A DNA stretch of 64,000 nucleotides, from NCBI GenBank assembly GCA_030015575.1, contig JASDDO010000018.1, positions 377,203,908 to 377,267,907 on the forward strand, given 5' to 3'. The position numbers and the translations under genes are program-made. Of the stretch, positions 24,136 through 35,691 are shown piece after piece (position 1 is the stretch's first letter; each line of letters opens with the position of its first letter). This DNA comes from Agapanthus africanus. Taxonomy: Eukaryota > Streptophyta > Magnoliopsida > Asparagales > Amaryllidaceae. The notes beneath the pieces are model-generated. The model worked only from the letters and a program-made list of their open reading frames with translations, was not told the origin of the DNA and ran no database searches.

Positions 24136-24746
24136 TATTCTTTGAGTTACATGAGGAGTACATCAATTGATTTCGAATAAATTTCGAATAGAAAACCCAG
24201 TAACACGGTTTAGATTATTTACCGCACTTCACCGGCACGTATACACTTCATTGTTCATACCCGTGTTACTGTTATGCGCTCATTACTGTTACTACTCATG
24301 CCTGCATATCTTGTTACCTCCTGATTATATTTTATTGTTTGATATTATGACGCACTGATGTCTGGGTTTTGCATGGCCCAGATCCTCTATCTCTGTCGCG
24401 GGCTGATCAGGAGTATTTTAGTCGACAGGCCGAGCAGTGAGGATCCTGTTAGTATCCAGTTTAGTTTAGTTTTATTTCCGTACTTTCATTTCCTGATGTG
24501 AGCCCGTATTTAGGACGTACTTTCCAGATGTTATTGTTATTTGGATTTATTGCTTCCGCATATTATTTCTTGACTCGTTTATTCTGGAATATGGACACGT
24601 ACTAGATAGTTTATTTTATTTCTACTGTTCTTGATATCTATAGACAGCCGTAATGTGACTGTGGAGAGATGTTTCCTAGCCACGGGTAGCATGGTTGGCT
24701 TTGTCACGTGCCGATCTTAGCGCACTCTGGGAAGCGGGGTGTGACA

Positions 24747-25267
24747 ATTGTTAGCCATGGTTTAATCTCTACAAGGGTTAGTGTATGATACTAACTCACC
24801 CATGGTTGCTATTCTCACCACATTAGTTCATTCTCATCTCTTCTCTTTATCTTCTTCATCCTTGAGAAAAATCTTTCAGGCTTTTGGAAAAGTGAGAAAT
24901 TATTGTGAGAAAATTAAATCTAAAGTGAGCCCATTTCCTACTTCATCATTCTCTACTACTTGCCATTTAGTATAGGGTGTTTGCATCACTAATTTCACAA
25001 TTAGTGAAGAGATAGCATGAGCTTAAGTCTCTACGACGTAGATCATCTTCGGCCCCGAAGACTTCGAGCAAGCTTGTTCATTTCTCCGGGAGAACCCTTT
25101 CTAGAGTTCGGATGTTCATGACTTGCAGCGAAGGGACTACTACATGGAGCATTAGAAATGAAGGAACGGTATAGTAAGGTTGTATTCCTCATTCACTTAG
25201 TTGTAAAGGTGATTACAAATCTTTTCGTCACATTTTCTAGTAAAGATTCTATGGTTAGGGTTAACTA
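24747..25267 (+). repeat. B 5' LTR, left remnant
   Basis: Collinear with the last third of other copia LTRs: Kozak-free short frames, the CATCTTCGGC block at ~25045, the GGTTGTATTCC block at ~25176 and the TTAGGGTT block before 25268. The beginning of the LTR is missing; the left boundary abuts T. AACTA at 25263-25267 is the target duplication made by E2. Confidence 0.75.
25263..25267. repeat. E2 target-site duplication, left copy (AACTA)
   Basis: AACTA precedes TGTAGGG of E2 and is repeated at 35601-35605 directly after TAACA. Confidence 0.95.
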
Positions 25268-27458
25268 TGTAGGGTTCCTAGGCACTCTTGTGAAGGTTCA
25301 TAAGGCATCAAACATGCCCGGATTAAAATTTAGACGTGCCGAACAACCCAAAGCCAGGATCTTTGCTAGATTATTAGGGTTAAACATGCATTAAGATAAC
25401 TTTTATCTAAGTGTGAGGGATTACAACCTTTGTAGTCCGCTCCTTCACTTCACAAGCTCCGAGTAGAAGTCCCTTTGCCGCGATCCATGATCTCCCGGAC
25501 TCATGAGAGGCTCCACGACTCGAACGATCCATTCTAGCTTGTCGTATTCCAAATCTCCGATGATCTACCTTGAAGTTGCTACGACTCAAGCTTTCTCACT
25601 CTTAAAGAAGTGAACACACTAATCCCATGGGCTAGATGAGATGAGGATGAGGGAGTAATATTTTTGCTTTCTTTTTATATCATTTTCTCATATTTTATCA
25701 TCACTTAAGGATTTTCAAGAGAGCTTCTTCAAGAGAGAAGAAGAAGAAGATGATAATGATAATATGAATTAATCCTTTTGTCATGAATAGAAAATAAAGT
25801 ATATGATTGATATGTAAACCATGGTCAAGGATGAATGGATAAGAATGTGTAGAGAAACAACTAGGGTTAGGGTTTGGTTAGGTTAAAAGAATGTGTCATT
25901 CTAAATATCTTAAGAATGACAAAAGAAGAAAGCTTCTAGAAGGAACTTGAAGCATCCAACCCTAATCAAACCTTAACCTCAATTAATCATCCTTAAACAT
26001 GTTTAACAATTAATCATATCACGTCACAATAATATATATCACATATATATTATATATTTGCAACAAAAGAAAATAATACAATTAACATATATCGCATATA
26101 TATCAATGTATCATCCACTGAGAAAATGAAATAATAAAGCGAGCCAATATTAGATAATGTAATACAATATATCATATATATTATTATACATTAAATCATC
26201 GAATCAACACTTGAATCGATGATCCGGCTATATCGAATATTACCGACTAATATATCATGTACCGATTCATCGAATCAACACTTGATCCGATGACCCGGTT
26301 CATATCCTTATATCGCAAGAATATAATACGGTATCCCATATCGCATTATTCACGCTCCTGCGCATATCACATATGCGCCACTACTCCGTTTCGCCTGAGC
26401 CAAGAAACCTCTGTGTTGGACTTTAAAGAATCGTCAATACGCCGGTAGCAGGTGATGATCATATCAAACACCCACAAGCTGCAAGCGGTCAGCTAAACGT
26501 AACAGCCACCCAGGTATTGAGCGATCAGAAGATCAACAAGCTAGCCTGTGCGTTCTCCTGTGAATCCAACCAGTAACACTCCCGTACAGTCCGGTCTGTT
26601 CGTCTGATATGTCGCATATCAAGTCTAGGGGTGGTATACGTCAGACCCCAGTAACCGATAAGTCGTGTCGATGTGTGGCTCATAACGGATCGAGAAACTA
26701 CTAGTAACACTTACCAGTAAATCTCCATATCAGCCCTGGCCAGGGACTTCCAGTTATAGCCAATCGAACACAGCACAACATCAACTCCCTATACCGGGAG
26801 AGACGAATCCCCTCCTATCGCTCATTGCCTCCATGTGATTCGGGACTGTACCCAAAAGCCACCGTTTTGCACGTCCTCTTGGACGTGGTAAGGTGGAAAT
26901 CAAAGCACAGTGGGAATCACACAAGACTCTATGACGATCTCGGGTCTTCAGACTACCCTGTACCTGTGTCACCGGAGAACTGCCATCTGACGTGTGGTAT
27001 ATCACCATCTGGGAGTTCTCGGCGAGTCCGTCCAGTATACCCAGTCTCCACTGAGCACCCGTACACCATCTCTGAAGTCTAACATCGATGGATATGGGAT
27101 CATCCATCGCCCATCATATGGGTCAAGATGCGTATACGCTAGTCTACTCTGGTGTATCGATGCCCTGTCTCGATATACCCTCGACTAGGAACAGTTATAG
27201 GATGTACTCATCGACTACCGCGGCCCCACTAGTATGATCTCATCATAGTCCCAGTAGTCGAGTACAAGTCCTAAGGGCTTTATCAACATGTGAGAGTAAA
27301 ACAGTAAACCAGTACAAGTCAACATGTTAAGATAAAGTGAAACCAAATAGCTTACTATTATGACGAGCAAGAAAGTCATCTCTATATATAACCAAGCATC
27401 CATTATAATATACATCATATGTACAACAATGGCCTCTAGGGCATATACATAACTAACA
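25268..27458 (-). repeat. E2 3' LTR, 2191 bp
   Basis: In sense it begins TGTTAGTTATGTATATGCC and ends GGAACCCTACA. It is the same length as the 5' copy and nearly identical. It is 3' because it lies next to the polypurine tract. It carries two hairpins with apex TTGAT/ATCAA at 26195-26223 and 26267-26293. Short plus- and minus-strand frames inside are repeated in the 5' copy and are not genes. Confidence 0.96.
26195..26293 (-). repeat. Pair of GTG-apex hairpins in E2 LTR
   Basis: Arms are 26195-26207 with 26211-26223 (one mismatch) and 26267-26278 with 26282-26293 (one G.T pair in sense). The loop is GTG in sense (CAC on the plus strand). The same pair is at +8142 in the 5' LTR (34337-34435). 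Confidence 0.8.
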
Positions 27459-27469
27459 ATCTCCCACTT
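27459..27469 (-). promoter_or_regulatory. E2 polypurine tract
   Basis: Sense AAGTGGGAGAT directly precedes the 3' LTR. The pol stop codon (27473-27475) lies a few bases upstream. Confidence 0.9.
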
Positions 27470-27472
27470 GCA

Positions 27473-30400
27473 CTAAGGCCAGCTGCTGTAGTATCTCATA
27501 CCTAGCATCCTGAATAATCTCTCAAACTGTATCTGGGGAATAGCCTTCATGAATGGATCCGCAGTGTTGTCCTTCGTGTCTACTCTCCTGACCTCGATCT
27601 CCCGGCGATCAACTATCTCCCTGATCAGGTGATACCGCCTCAGAATATGTCTGGACTTTTGATGGGATCTGGGTTCCTTGGCCAAAGCCACAGCTCCATT
27701 GTTATCGCAAAACAGAGGTATTGGATGCTCAATAGATGGAACCACACCAAGTTCACTAATGAACTTCTTGATCCAGACAGCCTCTTTGGCAGCATCGTTG
27801 GCAGCGATGTATTCAGCCTCCATCGTTGAGTCTGCAACGGTATCCTGTTTGGAACTCTTCCAACATACCGCCCCTCCATTGAGGGTAAAGACAAAACCCG
27901 AATGCGACTTAGAGTCGTCCTTATCACTTTGGAAGCTGGAATCGGTAAAGGACTCGACCTGGAGTTCTCCGTTACCATACACCAAGAACATCTCCTTAGT
28001 CCTTCGCAAGTACTTGAGAATGTTCTTTACTGCTGTCCAATGACTCTCTCCTGGATCCGCTTGATACCGACTCACTACACTTAGTGAGTATGCTACATCG
28101 GGTCTGGTACATAGCATCGCATACATGATAGAGCCTACTGCCGAAGCATAGGGTATCCCTTGCATGCGAGCTCTCTCCAAATCAGTCTTGGGAGACATCT
28201 CTTTGGAGAGAGTGAGTCCAGAGATCGTGGGTTGGTTCCCACGCTTGGATTCTTCCATACTAAACCTCTTTAGTATGGTGTCAATGTACCTGGATTGGGA
28301 CAATCCCAGTATCCGTTTAGATCTATCTCTATAGATCATGATTCCCAATATGCAGGAGGCATCACCTAGATCTTTCATTGAGAATCTCTGTGATAAGAAG
28401 AGTTTGACTGATTGTAGCATAGGAATATCATTTCCTATCAAGAGTATGTCATCCACGTACAATACGAGGAAGACTACCTTACCCTCTGCTACCTTCTTAT
28501 AGATACAAGGTTCATCTATATTTTTGATGAAGTCAAACTCTTTGACTACAACATCAAAACAGATGTTCCAACTCCGCGATGCTTACTTTAACCCATAAAT
28601 GGATTTAAGCAGCTTACACACCTTTCCGCTGCTCCCACTATCTACGAAGCCCTCTGGCTGAGTCATGTACACACTCTCTTCTAAATCACCGTTTAGAAAG
28701 GCGGTCTTAACATCCATTTGCCAGATTTCGTAGTCATGGTATGCAGCAATGGCAAGTAAGATCCGGATGAACTTAAGCATAGCCACTGGAGAAAAGGTTT
28801 CGTCATAATCCACACCTGGTCGTTGACGAAAACCCTTTGCTACAAGTCTAGCTTTGAAAGTCTCAACTTTTCCATCTACACCAAATTTCTTTTTAAAAAT
28901 CCACTTGCTCCCAATGGGTTTTACCCCTTCAGGAGCATTTTCCAAAATCCATACTTTATTGGTGTACATGGATTCCATCTCAGATCGCATTGCATCCAGC
29001 CATTTCACAGAGTCACCACTCGTGATGGACTGCTCGAAACTAGTCGGTTCATCATCATCCATGATGCAATCCTCGCTTCCACCATCAATGAGAAAACCGT
29101 AGTATCTCTCAGGTGGACGAGAAACCCTACTAGATGGGCGGAGAGGCTGGGGTTCGTCGGGTACTACCGAATCCTCTGGTTCTACTAAATCTTCAGTTGC
29201 AGTTTGTGCTACTGGAACTTCTTCCAGTTCTACCTCTAAGCCACTAATTTTTTTTGCAAGAAATTCATTTTCTAAAAAGGTGGCATGTTGAGCAACAAAC
29301 ACTTTTTGCTCCTCACCGTGATAGAAAAAATATCCATAAGAATTCTTCGGATATCCTACAAACTTGCAAAGAACTGACCGTGCCTCGAGTTTGTCCGGAT
29401 TTTGCCTTTTTACATAGGCCGGACAACCCCATATCTTAACTCGTTTAAGATACGGTCTCTTCCCACTCCATATCTCATATGGTGTGGTAGGTACAGATTT
29501 AGTTGGAACTTGATTCAATAGGTATGCTGCTGTCTCAAGCGCATACCCCCAGAAGGAAATAGGTAACTCAGCCGTACTCATCATAGAGCGTACCATATCT
29601 AATAGGGTGCGATTCCTCCGCTCAGATACACCGTTGTGCTGGGGTGTATAAGGAGGAGTAAGCTGAGAGAGAATCCCATTCTCTTTTAGATAATCCCGAA
29701 ACTCATTACTTAAGTATTCACCTCCTCGATCAGATCGAAGAATCTTAATACTTTTGCCCGTTTGATTCTCTACTTCGTGCTTATAATCTCTGAATTTCTC
29801 AAAAGCTTCAGACTTATGTTTCATCAAGAACACATGTCCGAATCTAGAGAGATCGTCAGTGAATGTAATGAAGTAGGAAGAACCGTTCCTGGCATGCGTA
29901 GACATGGGACCGCATACATCACTATGTACCAGTCCTAAGAGTTCGGTAACTCTTTCTCCGTGTCCACTAAACGGAGCTTTGGTCATTTTTCCTTTGAGAC
30001 ATGAATGGCAAGTATCATAAGATGATAATTCGAACGGATTCAAATAACCATCTTTATGTAACTTAGCTAGTCGTGTCGCATTGATATGACCAAGTCTACA
30101 ATGCCACAAGTAGGATTCGTTCATATCTGAACTTTTCCTCTTGTGTGTGTTTTGTATATTCAGGACTGTATTCTGATTTAGAATGAATATACCATTATGT
30201 AACGAGCCTGATGCAATCAACTTTTGATCTAGGAATATGTTCATAACATTATCCTTTACTACAAAATTATATCCTTCTTTACTTAATAAAGAAACTGATA
30301 TAATGTTGCACATCATGTTCGGTATATAATAGCACTCATTTAGAATCAGTGTATTACGACTCGGCAATACAAGGTGATATTCGCCAACCGCTTTGGCTGC

Positions 30401-30796
30401 AACATTTGCACCGTTCCCTACTAGAACGGAATGATCATCTTTTCCCAGTTCTCTACCTTTACGTAGCCCATGTAACTGTTTACATATGTGGGATCCTGAT
30501 CCGGTATCTAATACCCAGGACGTAGGGTGAACTGAGAAACAGTTCTCAATAACTAACACACCCGAAGAAGATGCATCAACATGTATGTTCTTTTGGGCGG
30601 CGTGAGAATCCAGATATTCTTCTATTTCATGTTTAGTCTTATAACTCTTATAAGAAAGAACGGGTCCAACGTTCCCCTGCTCAGTATAATAAGCGGGTTC
30701 AGTCAATACATCCATATTATTATCTTGATTATGGTATGACATGGTCGCTACCTGGAGAGAGAGAGAAGAAAACACTTTTAGCGTATGCTCTTGCAA
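27473..30796 (-). pseudogene. pol: E2 pol polyprotein: protease-integrase-RT-RNase H, one stop
   Basis: This is a copia polyprotein frame of about 1107 codons. From the first ATG (30796) the order is: an N-terminal ~95 residues without known domain; protease [10 protein letters not shown] with DTG at 97-99; integrase zinc site H232, H237, C263, C266; integrase core D293, D356, E392; RT with [11 protein letters not shown] near 692-703; and RNase H with FTDSSF, STMEAEY and CDNNGA in the last part. A TAA at 28583-28585 interrupts RT after SIYGLK. The frame then continues open through YVDD to the natural stop at 27473. An ATG at 30742-30740 in good context (GCGACCATG) is an alternative start. No gag or CCHC knuckle precedes protease. 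The single stop makes it a pseudogene unless read through. Confidence 0.95.
30752..30771 (-). promoter_or_regulatory. Possible 3' splice site before E2 pol start
   Basis: In sense, a pyrimidine run (TTCTTCTCTCTCTCTCCAG) ends in CAG at 30754-30752, ten bases before the ATG at 30742. C keeps it (57917-57935, CAG at 57933). B has CCTGG in place of CCAGG. No matching 5' splice site was established, so this is a weak inference. Confidence 0.4.
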
Positions 30797-30948
30797 GATT
30801 AGATTGGTTATTATCTTATCTAATCAGGATGTCTCCCACTGTTTTTATCAAATCTACCTTAAAACCCTAAAAGGTAAGATTAGCCGGGATTAATTACACC
30901 CTACAATTTCGTCAATCTTTCAGCCAGATCAGTGTCGGTACTTTGAGG

Positions 30949-30992
30949 GAGGTTCCCCGTGCTTTCGCACGGACCTAATTAAAGTAAACCTC
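30949..30992 (-). repeat. GAAA-tetraloop hairpin in E2 leader
   Basis: In sense: outer stem GAGGTT (30992-30987) with AACCTC (30954-30949), inner stem GTGC-GAAA-GCAC (30970-30959). It lies about 160 bases before the first pol ATG. Same structure: 38296-38339, 39665-39708 and 57696-57740. Confidence 0.85.
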
Positions 30993-31183
30993 GGTTTCCC
31001 AGAGGCGTAACCCCGTTAACACTTTTCTAGACACCTACTTGATCGGCTAATTATCTTGTGTAAAACTCTCCCAGGAGTAACTCTTACTCGCAGTGGGTAT
31101 CAGGATCCAACTATCTCATAGGAGGTATGCAATCTCATTGCAAATTTCAACACTTGAAATTCCCGATAATCTTTTTGCCCTTA

Positions 31184-31224
31184 GCGATCTATGACCTTGA
31201 CAAGGTCAACAAACCATAAATCGC
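31184..31224 (-). repeat. Long stem with TTGAC/GTCAA apex in E2 leader
   Basis: Outer arms are 31184-31193 and 31215-31224 (10 pairs with one G.T in sense). The apex arms are 31197-31201 and 31205-31209 with a 3-base loop. The equivalents in B (39430-39477) and C (57415-57461) have different but still complementary outer arms. Confidence 0.85.
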
Positions 31225-33166
31225 AAGTCAAGTTTAACCCGTCATTTCATGATTGAATTAAACCCACCCGTACGACCCTTGACGCATGCCAAACAACGCC
31301 GCACGAATACCCTAATCCAATCGCATCTTATGCTAGAGATAAGTAATAATAAGCTACCGTACACTACGCCTTGACGCATGCCAAACTACCGCAGCACGAA
31401 TACTAAATATTACTTATCTGAAATGACGGAGGGCTACGCAGGTTTTTCTGAAAACCTTGAGCGTATTTAACTTGATATCGTCGTAGAATCATGTATTTTT
31501 GAAAAGGAGTGTTTTTGAGGCTTTACTTAATTTCGCTAAAGGGGTCACTCCCGGTGAAGGGATCGTCGGCCCTTTCCTCATCGAATAAGGTGCAGGATAT
31601 ATCACATATACCGCTGTGCAAAGCAAAAACACTAAAAGCAATCAAAAGACAAACCGCGTTTTGTAGCATCTGCCAGTTTTGCTAAAGGAGTCACTCCCGG
31701 TGAAGGGATCTCGGTCCTTTCCTCATCGAATAAGGTGCTGAATATATCGTATATATCACTGTGCAAAGCAAAACTGTAGCTACCCTTTTTATTAAGTTTT
31801 GATTCTACAACATCTTTAGGTTTCTTTTATTTTTATTAATCTCATTAATAAAATCCCATCAGCTTATGCTTCCTAAGCATCACAGAAGAAACGAAAGCAG
31901 TAATATTTATATATCAGCATATATATATAGTATAAGCATTCGTCTCAGGCAGTAATATGATCTCATCACAGAACATTGCAGCAGAAGAACATATATGAAA
32001 TATTGGATATACTAGGACGTCCGTGTTTTCAATACGAGCCTGTATAAAACACGGATTCCACGGTTGCGACGAATAGCCAAACCCACATCCCAAGACCCCC
32101 TACGAGAGCGGCAAGTAACACTGCCAATTCTAGGGTTAGAAGACCCGGTCACGACTCCTCGAGATGGCCTCCCACTGGACCCTAGAACCCGGTTACTTGT
32201 GCTCCCCTCCTTGGGTCTACCTAATGCGGAAAAGTAAATAATATACACTGGTAACAGCAACCGCAACCTGGGAGTGCCCCAAATAAAAGAATATTACATT
32301 ACAAATGAATTTTACATGAATGAAAATAAAAACCCTCATCTCACATAAAACCCCGGCTATTCGGAACGCGACGATCCAATATAACATATCACAGCAACAC
32401 ATAATATCTCATATCATCAACGTAAGTAAATATGCGCATCCCAATTGTCGTTGACATATAGCAACGAAACCGGCGATATCACATATTACACTTACGGTCA
32501 CAGAAAAGAAAGTGTAAAACTACAATATTTGGAATCCACGATCACTTTAGACATCGTAAATCCGAAATATCACATACTTCGCATTTCATGCCTAACTTTA
32601 TGAATTCCACATATTGTATCACATTCCAGATAAATAGACGGTATTAAACTTTCTGAACAGATAATCAAACACCCAAAATTTCCTAAACTGCTCAACACTT
32701 GAGCGGAGTTAAAATAATCCCAGAAATATATCACAGCACCGGTGATCCAGCCGTAGAAGGGTCAAGCCAACGCCTCACATGTGGCATGCCGTACTGCCCC
32801 AAACCCAAAGGTTCAAAAGGCAGTTCAAGACGGTCACATAATCGAGTTAAGGTTTGTTGTCTTCTAGAGGGTCCACCGCTTAACTTGTACAATTTTTCCG
32901 AAAGATTTAAACCCGATAAAAATTCAACGCTTGAAAGTTTTCCGTACCGGGAAACAGTAAGTTAATGATATCCGTTCAAATAGTTTAACAGTTTCTAAAT
33001 ATCCGGAAAGAAATACGAACTTAAATATTCCGATCGAATCTACTATTACCAAATAAACCCCAGATTTAAACAATACTGGAATCACTGTTAAAAATATCCA
33101 GAAATATCAACAAGTACCTACGGTCATTACCATAAAAGCCACGTGTCATGATCTCACTGTTCCGCC

Positions 33167-33207
33167 GCGGAAGTGCCGCGCAAGCCATGCTTGCGCCGCG
33201 CTTCCGC
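33167..33207 (-). repeat. GC-rich stem-loop in E2 leader
   Basis: Arms 33167-33185 and 33189-33207 (19 bases, two mismatches) flank a 3-base loop. It lies about 190 bases from the PBS. Confidence 0.8.
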
Positions 33208-33395
33208 CGCCGTTTGGTGGAATTAGGGGCTCGGGTTTTATGGTAATTCTTATAATTCCCTGCTGATTTTTTTACATATTTTTAATTCAGAAAAATCCTA
33301 AAATTTAAAAAATTTCCAGAGAGGGGTCCTTTTGCGTCGTTTCGGGTTCGATCGGAGTTTTAACTTCGTAAACACATCGCCTAATGCACTAGCTA

Positions 33396-33408
33396 GGCTC
33401 TGATACCA
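33396..33408 (-). promoter_or_regulatory. E2 primer-binding site
   Basis: Plus-strand GGCTCTGATACCA is the complement of TGGTATCAGAGCC. It is one base from the 5' LTR. Confidence 0.93.
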
Positions 33409-33409
33409 C

Positions 33410-35600
33410 TGTAGGGTTCCTAGGCACTCTTGTGAAGGTTCATAAGGCATCAAACATGCCCGGATTAAAATTTAGACGTGCCGAACAACCCAAAGCCAGG
33501 ATCTTTGCTAGATTACTAGGGTTAAACATGCATTAAGATAACTTTTATCTAAGTGTGAGGGATTACAACCTTTGTAGTCCGCTCCTTCACTTCACAAGCT
33601 CCGAGTAGAAGTCCCTTTGCCGCGATCCATGATCTCCCGGACTCATGAGAGGCTCCACGACTCGAACGATCCATTCTAGCTTGTCGTATTCCAAATCTCC
33701 GATGATCTACCTTGAAGTTGCTACGACTCAAGCTTTCTCACTCTTAAAGAAGTGAACACACTAATCCCATGGGCTAGATGAGATGAGGATGAGGGAGTAA
33801 TATTTTTGCTTTCTTTTTATATCATTTTCTCATATTTTATCATCACTTAAGGATTTTCAAGAGAGCTTCTTCAAGAGAGAAGAAGAAGAAGATGATAATG
33901 ATAATATGAATTAATCCTTTTGTCATGAATAGAAAATAAAGTATATGATTGATATGTAAACCATGGTCAAGGATGAATGGATAAGAATGTGTAGAGAAAC
34001 AACTAGGGTTAGGGTTTGGTTAGGTTAAAAGAATGTGTCATTCTAAATATCTTAAGAATGACAAAAGAAGAAAGCTTCTAGAAGGAACTTGAAGCATCCA
34101 ACCCTAATCAAACCTTAACCTCAATTAATCATCCTTAAACATGTTTAACAATTAATCATATCATGTCACAATAATATATATCACATATATATTATATATT
34201 TGCAACAAAAGAAAATAATACAATTAACATATATCGCATATATATCAATGTATCATCCACTGAGAAAATGAAATAATAAAGCGAGCCAATATTAGATAAT
34301 GTAATACAATATATCATATATATTATTATACATTAAATCATCGAATCAACACTTGAATCGATGATCCGGCTATATCGAATATTACCGACTAATATATCAT
34401 GTACCGATTCATCGAATCAACACTTGATCCGATGACCCGGTTCATATCCTTATATCGCGAGAATATAATACGGTATCCCATATCGCATTATTCACGCTCC
34501 TGCGCATATCACATATGCGCCACTACTCCGTTTCGCCTGAGCCAAAAAACCTCTGTGTTGGACTTTAAAGAATCGTCAATACGCCGGTAGCAGGTGATGA
34601 TCATATCAAACACCCACAAGCTGCAAGCGGTCAGCTAAACGTAACAGCCACCCAGGTATTGAGCGATCAGAAGATCAACAAGCTAGCCTGTGCGTTCTCC
34701 TGTGAATCCAACCAGTAACACTCCCGTACAGTCCGGTCTGTTCGTCTGATATGTCGCATATCAAGTCTAGGGGTGGTATACGTCAGACCCCAGTAACCGA
34801 TAAGTCGTGTCGATGTGTGGCTCATAACGGGTCGAGAAACTACTAGTAACACTTACCAGTAAATCTCCATATCAGCCCTGGCCAGGGACTTCCAGTTATA
34901 GCCAATCGAACACAGCACAACATCAACTCCCTATACCGGGAGAGACGAATCCCCTCCTATCGCTCATTGCCTCCATGTGATTCGGGACTGTACCCAAAAG
35001 CCACCGTTTTGCACGGCCTCTTGGACGTGGTAAGGTGGAAATCAAAGCACAGTGGGAATCACACAAGACTCTATGACGATCTCGGGTCTTCAGACTACCC
35101 TGTACCTGTGTCACCGGAGAACTGCCATCTGACGTGTGGTATATCACCATCTGGGAGTTCTCGGCGAGTCCGTCCAGTGTACCCAGTCTCCACTGAGCAC
35201 CCGTACACCATCTCTGAAGTCTAACATCGATGGATATGGGATCATCCATCGCCCATCATATGGGTCAAGATGCGTATACGCTAGTCTACTCTGGTGTATC
35301 GATGCCCTGTCTCGATATACCCTCGACTAGGAACAGTTATAGGATGTACTCATCGACTACCGCGGCCCCACTAGTATGATCTCATCATAGTCCTAGTAGT
35401 CGAGTACAACTCCTAAGGGCTTTATCAACATGTGAGAGTAAAACAGTAAAACAGTACAAGTCAACATGTTAAGATAAAGTGAAACCAAATAGCATACTAT
35501 TATGACGAGCAAGAAAGTCATCTCTATATATAACCAAGCATCCATTATAATATACATCATATGTACAACAATGGCCTCTAGGGCATATACATAACTAACA
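33410..35600 (-). repeat. E2 5' LTR, 2191 bp
   Basis: Same length as 25268-27458, at an offset of 8142, with roughly a dozen single-base differences. It lies next to the PBS and is followed by the right AACTA copy. Confidence 0.96.
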
Positions 35601-35605
35601 AACTA

Positions 35606-35677
35606 GAACGGCAAATTTTTGAAATTGGCATGGACGATGCCTCCCAAAACCTTGCTGCCGTGCTAGGAAACCCTGCA
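35606..35677 (+). repeat. B 5' LTR, right remnant
   Basis: This is the last 72 bases of the B 5' LTR, ending CTAGGAAACCCTGCA directly before the PBS. It continues 24747-25267 across the E2 insertion. Confidence 0.88.
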
Positions 35678-35678
35678 G

Positions 35679-35691
35679 TGGTATCAGAGCC
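35679..35691 (+). promoter_or_regulatory. B primer-binding site
   Basis: TGGTATCAGAGCC starts one base after the LTR end TGCA. Confidence 0.92.

Larger units (their letters stand above)
22583..24746 (+). mobile_element. T: 5'-truncated gypsy-like LTR fragment
   Basis: It begins with a C-rich stretch (22590-22930) like the transcribed leader part of a long LTR. It continues with diverged repeats and ends GGGGTGTGACA, a Tekay/Del-like LTR 3' end. No PBS follows; sequence of the B 5' LTR begins at about 24747. It is not a G1/G2 LTR. No TG start or target duplication is identified, so the left boundary with G1 is set by the G1 LTR end. The open frames of 70-100 codons here carry no recognisable domain. 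Confidence 0.65.
30797..33395 (-). other. E2 leader, 2.6 kb, non-coding, structured
   Basis: This occupies the place where copia gag normally lies, but no frame longer than about 85 codons exists and none matches gag. In sense order from the PBS it holds: a GC hairpin (33167-33207), the segment shared with gypsy elements (32690-32960), blocks shared with B and C (CTCGTAGGGGTC..., GAATGCGGATGGCATAAG-type sequence), the paired TCCC/GGGA motif (31549-31562 and 31695-31708), a long stem with TTGAC/GTCAA apex (31184-31224), and a GAAA-loop hairpin (30949-30992). Confidence 0.8.
25268..35600 (-). mobile_element. E2: nearly intact Ty1/copia element, gag-less
   Basis: This element is complete on the minus strand. 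Its LTRs are 2191 bp each (25268-27458 and 33410-35600), with TG...CA ends, a PBS at 33396-33408, a polypurine tract at 27459-27469, and target duplication AACTA (25263-25267 and 35601-35605). The LTRs differ at roughly a dozen positions by eye (~0.5%), so insertion was recent. Pol is open except for one stop in RT. The 2.6-kb leader has no gag. It inserted into the 5' LTR of B. Confidence 0.96.
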
